NCBI GenBank assembly: GCA_017442025.1 | Contig: JAFSBD010000224.1 | Location: forward strand, 1-6,643 | Direction: 5' to 3' | DNA length: 6,643 nt | Origin: Clostridia bacterium | Lineage (GTDB): Bacteria; Bacillota; Clostridia; Oscillospirales; QAKW01 | In this document: in pieces, positions 1 through 4,775 of the stretch | Layout of the letters: each line of letters starts with the position of its first letter | How positions within the stretch are numbered: the first letter of the stretch is position 1 | Notes under the pieces: model-generated | What the model saw: only the letters and a program-made list of their open reading frames with translations | Told to the model about the DNA's origin: nothing | Databases searched by the model: none | Translations under genes and position numbers: made by a program

Positions 1-1
1 G

Positions 2-313
2 GAGCAGAAGGATTTCGAGGCGTTTAAACGCATTGTCTGCGCATCGGGGAATTCTTCCTATATGTATCTGCAAAACATTTATTCCGACCGCAAGCCCACC
101 GAACAGGCCATCAGCCTGGCGCTCTGCCTTGCCCAGCAAATGCTGGATGGAAAAGGAGCCTGGCGGGTGCACGGCGGTGGATTCGGCGGAACGATCCAAG
201 CGTATGTTCCCGCCGAGGAAACAGAACGCTATTGCGCCGAGATGGAGCGGGTATTCGGCAATGGTTGCTGCCATATTCTGCAGATCCGCCCCTTTGGCCC
301 GATTCAATTATAA
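2..313 (+). CDS. galK: galactokinase, C-terminal part (5' end outside window)
   Basis: The open frame enters from the left edge and ends at TAA 311-313, giving about 103 C-terminal residues. The stretch GAWRVHGGGFGGTIQAYVP (encoded around 157-214) is the conserved glycine-rich C-terminal motif of galactokinases in the GHMP kinase superfamily. The preceding SGNSSYMYLQNIY segment also fits the family. The enzyme phosphorylates galactose to galactose-1-phosphate with ATP in the cytosol, the first committed step of the Leloir pathway. The substrate-binding N-terminal region and the main ATP loop lie outside the window, so substrate specificity (galactose versus a related GHMP kinase substrate) rests on the C-terminal motif alone. 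No other Leloir gene is visible downstream; a terminator follows at once and the next gene is convergent. Confidence 0.88.
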   Translation, partial: EQKDFEAFKRIVCASGNSSYMYLQNIYSDRKPTEQAISLALCLAQQMLDGKGAWRVHGGGFGGTIQAYVPAEETERYCAEMERVFGNGCCHILQIRPFGPIQL

Positions 314-317
314 GTTA

Positions 318-351
318 AAAAACTCCTTGAGCCATGGCTCAAGGAGTTTTT
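318..351. terminator. bidirectional intrinsic terminator between galK and the glycosidase gene
   Basis: A perfect 34-nt palindrome is centred at 334/335. The GC-containing core is 322-347 (ACTCCTTGAGCC and its complement), flanked by AAAA on the left and TTTT on the right. Each strand therefore reads as a hairpin followed by a T tract. It lies 4 nt after the galK stop and 1 nt before the stop codon of the minus-strand gene (353-355), so one structure can end both convergent transcripts. Confidence 0.9.
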
Positions 352-352
352 A

Positions 353-1447
353 TCATTCTGCGATCCACATATCGTCGTAAGGCGGACGATCGGTGGGCGG
401 GGTATAGGTTTCGGGATCGATAACCAGCCAGGCATTAGGCAGGAACCGCATACCGTCGCGATCCGAGCCGCTGGGGTTATTCATAACGCCGCCTTTTTCG
501 GTATAATACAAAACGGTGGAAGAGCCGCCGTCGAGGTTCGCGGCATTATAGGCGCCCTCCTCGATCAGCACCTGCTGAAGCTGCTTCATGGTTGCGCCGG
601 CCGAGGTAACCTGACGGCCATCGATAACAACGAAAAGAACCGTTCCGTCTTTCCGCTGGCCGATGGCAGTACGGGGTGCAACGCCCCAACCACCGTTGCC
701 GGAGATCTCCGCCGGCTCACCGTTGATGATCAGGAAGGGATAAAATTCGCAGGCGTCCCGCAAATTGAGATCCTCGATCTCCGATTTTTCATAACGGCCC
801 AATACCAGGACATCATCCTTATTAAAGCCGATAATATCGCAATAGCTTGCGCCGGTCTCCTGCAAAAGAACACCGTCCACAATAACCGTACCGATGGCCT
901 TACCGCCGTTTCCCCAGCCGTTTGCATCGGCAAAGCCGCCGCCGTTGATACCGGCGAGTGCACCGTAATCTTCAATCAGCGCGGGAATCTTTTGCCCTTT
1001 GGTGCCGAAATTCTGGGGAATTCCGAGCCGCACCCACGCAGGATTGGAAACCTCCATAACAAAACCGGTATAGCCGGTACCGGTGATCTTCTTCACCTTA
1101 ATATCGTTATTATTCTTCTGGGTTTGGATCTGGTCTGTTTCGGTCTGGGTCGTAAGATCGGTTACCTTATGCTTATTAAGCACCTCATTGATGGTCTCTT
1201 CCGAATAGAAGGTGGTGGCATAATATTGATGGGAAAGGGTCGCCATCGCCGAAGTGATCAAAAGATCTCTGAAAAAGGCAATAGGGCCATAGAGGAAAAA
1301 CAACGCCAAGGAAGCTTCCAGCACCAAAGCAGCCAGAAAAGAAACCAAATATTTACCCCAAGGGCGCATCACCCAGGAATCAGGGTTCAGACGCGGCAGA
1401 CGAAGTTTGCGCGCGTGTTTTGCTGAATATCGTTTGCTTTTTCTCAA
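353..1447 (-). CDS. membrane-anchored phosphodiester glycosidase family protein (NAGPA domain)
   Basis: The 364-residue protein has a basic cytoplasmic N-terminus (residues 1-32, many Arg/Lys), one hydrophobic segment at about 33-53 (KYLVSFLAALVLEASLALFF), a linker, and a C-terminal domain at about 115-350 predicted to lie outside the membrane. That domain carries the marks of the phosphodiester glycosidase family (uncovering-enzyme/NAGPA type, also named exopolysaccharide biosynthesis-like): GINGGGF at 166-172, PRTAIG at 258-263, DGR at 276-278 and NLDGGSS at 304-310. Family members cleave sugar phosphodiesters; in bacteria they are linked to cell-surface or teichoic-acid-type glycopolymers, but the substrate here is unknown. 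The start is TTG at 1445-1447: AGGTGA lies 6 nt upstream, while the nearby ATG and GTG codons run into stops within a few codons. It is transcribed alone from a consensus promoter and ends at the palindromic terminator. Confidence 0.87.
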   Translation of the reverse strand: MRKSKRYSAKHARKLRLPRLNPDSWVMRPWGKYLVSFLAALVLEASLALFFLYGPIAFFRDLLITSAMATLSHQYYATTFYSEETINEVLNKHKVTDLTTQTETDQIQTQKNNNDIKVKKITGTGYTGFVMEVSNPAWVRLGIPQNFGTKGQKIPALIEDYGALAGINGGGFADANGWGNGGKAIGTVIVDGVLLQETGASYCDIIGFNKDDVLVLGRYEKSEIEDLNLRDACEFYPFLIINGEPAEISGNGGWGVAPRTAIGQRKDGTVLFVVIDGRQVTSAGATMKQLQQVLIEEGAYNAANLDGGSSTVLYYTEKGGVMNNPSGSDRDGMRFLPNAWLVIDPETYTPPTDRPPYDDMWIAE

Positions 1448-1494
1448 TTCACTTCACCTGTTCATTCATACTTTAATACTGCACGTACCATAAA

Positions 1495-1523
1495 ATTATA
1501 ATATTATATATCTTTTATGTCAA
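1495..1523 (-). promoter_or_regulatory. sigma-A promoter of the phosphodiester glycosidase gene, exact consensus
   Basis: On the minus strand, TTGACA (plus 1518-1523) and TATAAT (plus 1495-1500) are separated by exactly 17 bp. Both hexamers match the housekeeping consensus perfectly. The predicted start of transcription near 1488 leaves a leader of about 40 nt before the TTG start codon. No operator-like repeat stands out beside it. Confidence 0.88.
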
Positions 1524-1562
1524 TAATAATAAAAAATATTTCATATTTGTTTGAAATTTTAC

Positions 1563-1591
1563 TTTACAAATCGATTTTTGTTTGATATAAT
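1563..1591 (+). promoter_or_regulatory. sigma-A promoter of tRNA-Gln
   Basis: TTTACA (1563-1568) and TATAAT (1586-1591) are separated by 17 bp. Transcription would start near 1598, about 6 nt before the mature tRNA 5' end, as expected for a monocistronic tRNA gene. It is divergent from the glycosidase promoter in the same AT-rich gap. Confidence 0.85.
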
Positions 1592-1603
1592 ATTAGCCGT
1601 CGT

Positions 1604-1680
1604 TGGGATATAGCCAAGTTGGTAAGGCAACGGATTCTGACTCCGTCATTCCGCAGGTTCGAGTCCTGCTATCCCAGCCA
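1604..1680 (+). tRNA. tRNA-Gln (anticodon CTG)
   Basis: A full cloverleaf can be drawn. The acceptor arms are TGGGATA (1604-1610) and TATCCCA. The D arm is GCC/GGC with AAGTTGGTAA as its loop. The anticodon stem is ACGGA/TCCGT with loop TTCTGAC, giving anticodon CTG (reads CAG). The T stem is GCAGG/CCTGC with loop TTCGAGT. A discriminator G and an encoded CCA end at 1680. The U1-A72 pair and G73 fit glutamine identity. The gene stands alone, with its own promoter upstream and a terminator starting at the next base. Confidence 0.96.
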
Positions 1681-1716
1681 AATAAAAACACCACCCAATC
1701 GGGTGGTGTTTTTATT
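1681..1716. terminator. bidirectional terminator behind tRNA-Gln
   Basis: A perfect 16-bp stem (1681-1696 with 1701-1716) closes on the 4-nt loop AATC. The GC-rich part is CACCACCC/GGGTGGTG and the outer part is AATAAAAA/TTTTTATT, so it works as a terminator on either strand. Pairing continues outward into the tRNA 3' end: 1671-1680 matches 1717-1726 except for one G-T pair. The right arm and loop are repeated exactly at 1962-1982. Confidence 0.9.
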
Positions 1717-1717
1717 T
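1697..1717 (+). repeat. 21-bp direct repeat, left copy
   Basis: This is the terminator loop AATC, the right arm GGGTGGTGTTTTTATT and one more T. An identical 21-bp copy lies 265 bp downstream at 1962-1982. The bases on either side differ between copies (C versus A on the left, G versus A on the right), so the match is exactly 21 bp. It looks like a target-site duplication. Confidence 0.85.
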
Positions 1718-1961
1718 GGTTGGGATCCTATAGGCTTGAACTTTTTTGCATTTATGCAAAAAAAGTTCGTCGAAACAGCCCCAAAGCCGCGATAGGCGAT
1801 ATACATTCCTTCTCGCTTTTGAGTCCTCTCAAAAGCATCTCGCAGACGCAGTCTATATCGAACTTTAAACCCCTCTTGCTTTTGGCAAGAGGGGTTTGGA
1901 GTATATCGAAAATTCCGAAGGAATTTATATCGCTGCCAAGTGCCCTTAAGGACACTTGGCA
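1718..1961. mobile_element. putative inserted non-coding hairpin array (MITE/REP-like), 244 bp
   Basis: This segment sits between two exact 21-bp direct repeats and contains no credible gene. It is a string of hairpins: 1738-1768 (GAACTTTTTTGCAT, one bulged A), 1815-1836 (GCTTTTGAG, loop TCCT), 1867-1897 (13 bp, AAACCCCTCTTGC, loop TTTTG), 1910-1926 (AAATTCC, loop GAA) and 1934-1961 (TGCCAAGTG, 9 bp plus an inner CC/GG). TATATCG recurs between them at 1854, 1902 and 1926, with the inverted form CGATATA at 1797. A longer inverted repeat, 1797-1812 with 1917-1932 (15/16), encloses the middle hairpins. No transposase and no clear terminal inverted repeat are visible, so mobility is inferred from the flanking duplication and the repeat architecture only. 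Confidence 0.55.
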
Positions 1962-1982
1962 AATCGGGTGGTGTTTTTATTT
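1962..1982 (+). repeat. 21-bp direct repeat, right copy
   Basis: This copy is identical to 1697-1717. Its last two bases overlap the yfbR stop codon (TAA on the minus strand, 1981-1983). It lacks the left arm of the terminator hairpin, so by itself it is a half-terminator, which fits an ancestral shared terminator that was split. Confidence 0.85.
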
Positions 1983-2556
1983 ATCGCATTTCATCCAAAG
2001 TCAGTTCAAAGGCGGGAAGGAATTCTTCTATAAAAATCTGCACCTCAGGGAGATCCATCTTTAAGAGCATCTCACGCACAGATTGCTCGGCAATTTGAAA
2101 TTCCAGATTCCCCGCTTTCCGCTCTTCCACGCACTTAATGAGCGCAGAGAGCTTATCCGCCGCCTTTACCAAGGGCCGCAAATCCGCATCCTCTTCCCGC
2201 AGCAAGGGTTCATAAGTACCTTGCAGATCAGCAGGCAGCATCGCCAGCAACTGATCGTTTGCCGCCGATTCCACTCCTTTAAAAGCAGTTTCAATCGCAG
2301 GGTTCTGATACTTAACGGGGGTGGGCATATCGCCGGTCAATATCTCATGGGCATCATGGAACATTCCAAGCACCGCCGCACGGTCCACATTATAGTTCTT
2401 TCCGCAACGCGCATTCGCAATGGTCGCCAATGCATGAGCCAACACCGCCACCTCCAAGGTATGCTCGGTAAGGGTCTCGGCGCGGGAATTGCGCATCAAC
2501 GCCCAACGATCGATATATTTCATGCGAAACAGCATGGAAAAGAAATTATTGCTCAT
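1981..2556 (-). CDS. yfbR: 5'-deoxynucleotidase, YfbR type (HD domain)
   Basis: The 191-residue protein closely resembles E. coli YfbR (199 residues) over its whole length, including INRW-LMRN-like (IDRWALMRN, 15-23), EH (31-32), FHDAHEILTGDMPTPVKY (66-83) and KAADKLSALIKC. The HD-family metal ligands are H32, H67, D68 and D134. W18 corresponds to the E. coli tryptophan that favours deoxy over ribo nucleotides. The family removes the 5' phosphate from deoxynucleoside monophosphates in the cytosol, helping balance dNTP pools. The ATG at 2554-2556 is preferred to the in-frame GTG at 2563-2565, because GGAGG lies 8-9 nt before the ATG but directly against the GTG. The ATG lies inside the clpX end, an 11-nt overlap that suggests translational coupling. 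The stop codon touches the right direct repeat of the inserted element. Confidence 0.93.
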   Translation of the reverse strand: MSNNFFSMLFRMKYIDRWALMRNSRAETLTEHTLEVAVLAHALATIANARCGKNYNVDRAAVLGMFHDAHEILTGDMPTPVKYQNPAIETAFKGVESAANDQLLAMLPADLQGTYEPLLREEDADLRPLVKAADKLSALIKCVEERKAGNLEFQIAEQSVREMLLKMDLPEVQIFIEEFLPAFELTLDEMR

Positions 2557-3829
2557 GCTCTCCACCCTCCAACTTTTCTGCGCGGCAGGTTATTTTTGCA
2601 TCCTCTTCTCCCAGAATAAAGGCGCGGTCGATCAACACCCGCTCCGCATTTTCCATGGAGGGAACGCGATACATCACATCCATCATGGCGTTTTCGATAA
2701 TGGCGCGTAAGCCCCGCGCACCGGTCTTTTGCTGAATGGTCTTCTCTGCGATAGCCGAAAGGGCATCCTCTTCAAAAACCAACTCCACGCCATCCAAGGC
2801 AAACAGCTTTTGATATTGCTTCACGATCGCGTTTTTAGGCTCTTTCAGGATGCGGAGCATGGCCGCTTCGTCCAGCTCATCCAGCGTTACCAAAATCGGC
2901 AGACGGCCCACCAGCTCGGGAATAACGCCAAACTTGGCGATATCATGACTTTCCAACTTCTGATAGATCTCGCTCAAGGAAGGGCCTTCCTTACTCTGGA
3001 TCTGCGCACCGAAGCCCACAGCGGATTTGCCGATCCGCTTTTTAACAACGCTCTGGATCCCATCAAAAGAACCGCCGCAAATAAACAAAATATTGGAGGT
3101 ATCGATCTGGATAAACTCCTGGTTGGGATGCTTACGCCCACCCTGGGGAGGAACGTTGGCAACGGTGCCCTCCACGATCTTCAAAAGTGCCTGCTGCACC
3201 CCTTCCCCGCTGACATCGCGGGTAATGGAAACGTTTTCGCTCTTGCGGGCGATCTTATCGATCTCATCCACATAGATGATGCCCTTTTGCGCCCGCTCCA
3301 CGTCGAAATCCGCCGCCTGAAGCAATTTGAGCAGGATGTTTTCCACATCCTCGCCCACATAGCCCGCCTCGGTCAGGGTAGTGGCATCGGCAATAGCAAA
3401 GGGCACGTTCAGGATCTTGGCCAGCGTTTTGGCCAGATAGGTCTTACCGCTACCGGTGGGGCCGACAAGCAAAATATTGCTCTTTTGCAGTTCCACCCCG
3501 TCCGCATCGGCATCGGGGTTGAGGATCCGCTTATAATGGTTATAGACCGCCACCGAAAGGGCGATCTTGGCGCGCTCCTGCCCGATCACATATTCATCCA
3601 AAAAGCGTTTGATCTCCTGCGGTTTATGAACATGGATCTCCTGCTCTTCTTTTTTACGCTTGCTCTTAGGTCGGGGCATGCTCTGGGGCTGATACCCATT
3701 TTCAATCAACAGGCTCATGCAAAGATCCACGCAATCGGCGCAGATCATGCCGTCTAAGCCCTCGATCAGATGCACCTCCTGGGCGGAACGGCCGCAGAAG
3801 GAGCAACTATTTTTGTTATGATCCGACAT
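2546..3829 (-). CDS. clpX: ATP-dependent Clp protease ATP-binding subunit ClpX
   Basis: This 427-residue AAA+ unfoldase recognises substrates and threads them into ClpP. It has an N-terminal zinc-binding domain (C9, C12, C30, C33), Walker A GPTGSGKT at 123-130, pore-1 loop GYVG at 156-159, Walker B IIYVDE at 184-189, the RKH loop at 232-234, arginine-finger region GRLP at 308-311 and sensor-2 GARGLR at 370-375. The length is normal for the family. The ClpP-docking loop reads VGF (271-273) where IGF is usual. The start is ATG 3827-3829, because AAGGAG (plus 3836-3841) lies 6 nt upstream. A longer reading from TTG 3847 would place that site inside the gene and is rejected. clpX is separated from clpP by a terminator and a structured 290-bp element, and is followed by the overlapping yfbR. 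Confidence 0.97.
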   Translation of the reverse strand: MSDHNKNSCSFCGRSAQEVHLIEGLDGMICADCVDLCMSLLIENGYQPQSMPRPKSKRKKEEQEIHVHKPQEIKRFLDEYVIGQERAKIALSVAVYNHYKRILNPDADADGVELQKSNILLVGPTGSGKTYLAKTLAKILNVPFAIADATTLTEAGYVGEDVENILLKLLQAADFDVERAQKGIIYVDEIDKIARKSENVSITRDVSGEGVQQALLKIVEGTVANVPPQGGRKHPNQEFIQIDTSNILFICGGSFDGIQSVVKKRIGKSAVGFGAQIQSKEGPSLSEIYQKLESHDIAKFGVIPELVGRLPILVTLDELDEAAMLRILKEPKNAIVKQYQKLFALDGVELVFEEDALSAIAEKTIQQKTGARGLRAIIENAMMDVMYRVPSMENAERVLIDRAFILGEEDAKITCRAEKLEGGEHEQ

Positions 3830-3833
3830 ATTG

Positions 3834-3867
3834 ATCTCCTTAGCCAAAACATTGAGACTTGAACCGG
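3834..3867. repeat. terminal inverted repeat, clpX-side arm
   Basis: This arm is complementary to 4090-4123 with four mismatches (at 3839, 3849, 3856 and 3864). It contains the clpX Shine-Dalgarno on the minus strand, so the end of the repeat and the clpX translation signal are the same DNA. Confidence 0.8.
3836..3841 (-). promoter_or_regulatory. clpX ribosome binding site, within the inverted repeat
   Basis: The minus strand reads AAGGAG, then ATCAAT, then ATG. This fixes the clpX start at 3829. In a transcript that spans the whole element, five of its six bases could pair with 4116-4121 in the opposite arm. Confidence 0.85.
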
Positions 3868-4089
3868 ATTTTTGAACACATCTTTTTCGCTTGGCTTTGT
3901 TAAAATACTCGCAAATCCGCCAGGATTTGCTGTGTTTTGTGCCTCACCAATCAAAAAATCTATTGTTCAAAAATTCTACGACCCGCAAAGGTGCGGTTTT
4001 TTGAATGATTTTTGGTGAGGCGGAGCTCATAAGGCTGGTGCCTATGAGCGACAACGAGCCGAAAAGCATCGAAAAACCGCCCTTTCGGG

Positions 4090-4123
4090 CCGATTCAAGT
4101 TTCAATGCTTTGGCTAATGAGAT
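4090..4123. repeat. terminal inverted repeat, clpP-side arm
   Basis: This is the partner of 3834-3867 (30/34 complementary). Its outer end runs into the T tract of the clpP terminator, overlapping it by about 3 nt. Confidence 0.8.
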
Positions 4124-4160
4124 AAAAAGAGAAAGGAATCCATCGAATTCCTTTCTCTTT
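4121..4160 (-). terminator. intrinsic terminator of tig-clpP
   Basis: The 14-bp perfect stem 4126-4139 with 4147-4160 has loop 4140-4146. On the minus strand the core AGAGAAAGGAAT/ATTCCTTTCTCT is followed by TTTTTATC. It begins 7 nt after the clpP stop. Transcripts from the tig promoter should mostly end here, before clpX. Confidence 0.88.
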
Positions 4161-4167
4161 GCTTCTT

Positions 4168-4749
4168 TTATCGATGGGCGATAACTTCATCCACCAGGCC
4201 GTATTCCTTCGCTTCTTCTGCGGAAAGGAAATGGTCCCGATCGGTGTCGCGTTCGATTTCGTCCAGACTCTTGCCGGTAAATTCCGCCAGCATCTGATTG
4301 AGCTTCTCTTTGGTCTTTTTGAGGTTGCGGGAGCGGATCTCCACATCGGTGGCACTTCCCATGATCCCACCGAGCGGCTGATGGATCATTACCTCGCTAT
4401 TAGGAAGGCAATACCGCTTTCCCTTCGCGCCGGCCGCCAGCAAAAATGCACCCATGCTCGCCGCCATACCGATACAAATGGTAGATACATCGCACTTGAT
4501 ATACCGCATGGTATCGAAAATGGCCAACCCCGCGGTTACAGAGCCGCCCGGGGAATTGATATAAAAGCTGATGTCCTTATCGGGATCTTGGCTTTCCAGA
4601 TAAAGCAACTGGGCGATCACCAGGCTGGCGGTGGTATCATTGACCTCCTCCGCCAAAATGATGATCCGATCGTTCAGCAAGCGGGAATAAATATCATAAG
4701 AACGCTCACCGTGACCGGTCTTCTCTACGACCATCGGTACTAAACTCAT
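4168..4749 (-). CDS. clpP: ATP-dependent Clp protease proteolytic subunit ClpP
   Basis: This 193-residue cytosolic serine peptidase forms the two-ring degradation chamber that works with ClpX or ClpC/ClpA partners. The catalytic triad is visible: S98 in GMAASMGAF, H123 in MIHQP and D172 in DTDRDHF, at the same numbers as in Bacillus ClpP. The oxyanion-region NSPGGSVTAG (65-74) is intact. The length is typical and the N-terminus is short (MSLVPMVVEKTGHGERSYDIYSRLL), so little or no propeptide is expected. The start is ATG 4747-4749, with AAAGGAG ending 7 nt before it; an in-frame TTG two codons upstream is rejected because it lies too close to that site. It follows tig by 26 bp, so the two are almost certainly cotranscribed, and it ends at a strong terminator. 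Confidence 0.97.
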   Translation of the reverse strand: MSLVPMVVEKTGHGERSYDIYSRLLNDRIIILAEEVNDTTASLVIAQLLYLESQDPDKDISFYINSPGGSVTAGLAIFDTMRYIKCDVSTICIGMAASMGAFLLAAGAKGKRYCLPNSEVMIHQPLGGIMGSATDVEIRSRNLKKTKEKLNQMLAEFTGKSLDEIERDTDRDHFLSAEEAKEYGLVDEVIAHR

Positions 4750-4775
4750 AGACAAACTCCTTTAAATATTGAAGA

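Larger units (their letters stand above)
3834..4123. mobile_element. putative structured non-coding element with terminal inverted repeats between clpP and clpX, 290 bp
   Basis: The ends 3834-3867 and 4090-4123 are inverted repeats (30 of 34 match). Between them lie further foldback structures: GCAAATCC/GGATTTGC (3911-3930, loop GCCA); GCCTCACCAA at 3941-3950 with its complement at 4012-4021; inside that, TTCAAAAA/TTTTTGAA (3966-3973 with 3998-4005) enclosing CCGCA/TGCGG (3983-3996); a 10-bp stem with one bulge at 4025-4049 (GCTCATA...TATGAGC, loop TGGT); and GCCC/GGGC at 4079-4090. There is no plausible gene and no transposase. It could be a MITE-like repeat that landed in the tig-clpP-clpX cluster or a resident cis-regulatory RNA of clpX. 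The nearly self-complementary whole-length form favours the former. No target duplication could be assigned with confidence. Confidence 0.55.

Noticed and set aside
1718..1961. CRISPR array
   Set aside because: The recurring TATATCG is only 7 nt, spacing is irregular (48 and 24 nt), and the intervals are hairpins, not unique spacers.
1669..1962. A 97-residue minus-strand reading frame over the hairpin array
   Set aside because: Its codons are set by the hairpins and the terminator (it ends in the tRNA 3' end), it lacks a credible ribosome site, and the inverted-repeat architecture explains the open frame better.
1603..2064. A 153-residue plus-strand reading frame running from the tRNA into yfbR
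   Set aside because: It begins inside tRNA-Gln, reads through the terminator and hairpin array, and ends antisense to yfbR. It has no ribosome site and no recognisable domain; it is an artefact of a repeat with few stops.
2729..3757. A 342-residue plus-strand frame antisense to clpX
   Set aside because: It is a complementary shadow of the well-supported clpX gene, with no family resemblance.
3766..3954. A 62-residue minus-strand frame starting in the clpX leader element
   Set aside because: It overlaps the clpX start in another frame and consists of element sequence plus out-of-frame clpX; no supporting ribosome site or domain.
3834..4123. Known riboswitch or T-box upstream of clpX
   Set aside because: I saw no T-box specifier/antiterminator signature or conserved ligand-binding core; the whole-length inverted repeat is more like a foldback element.
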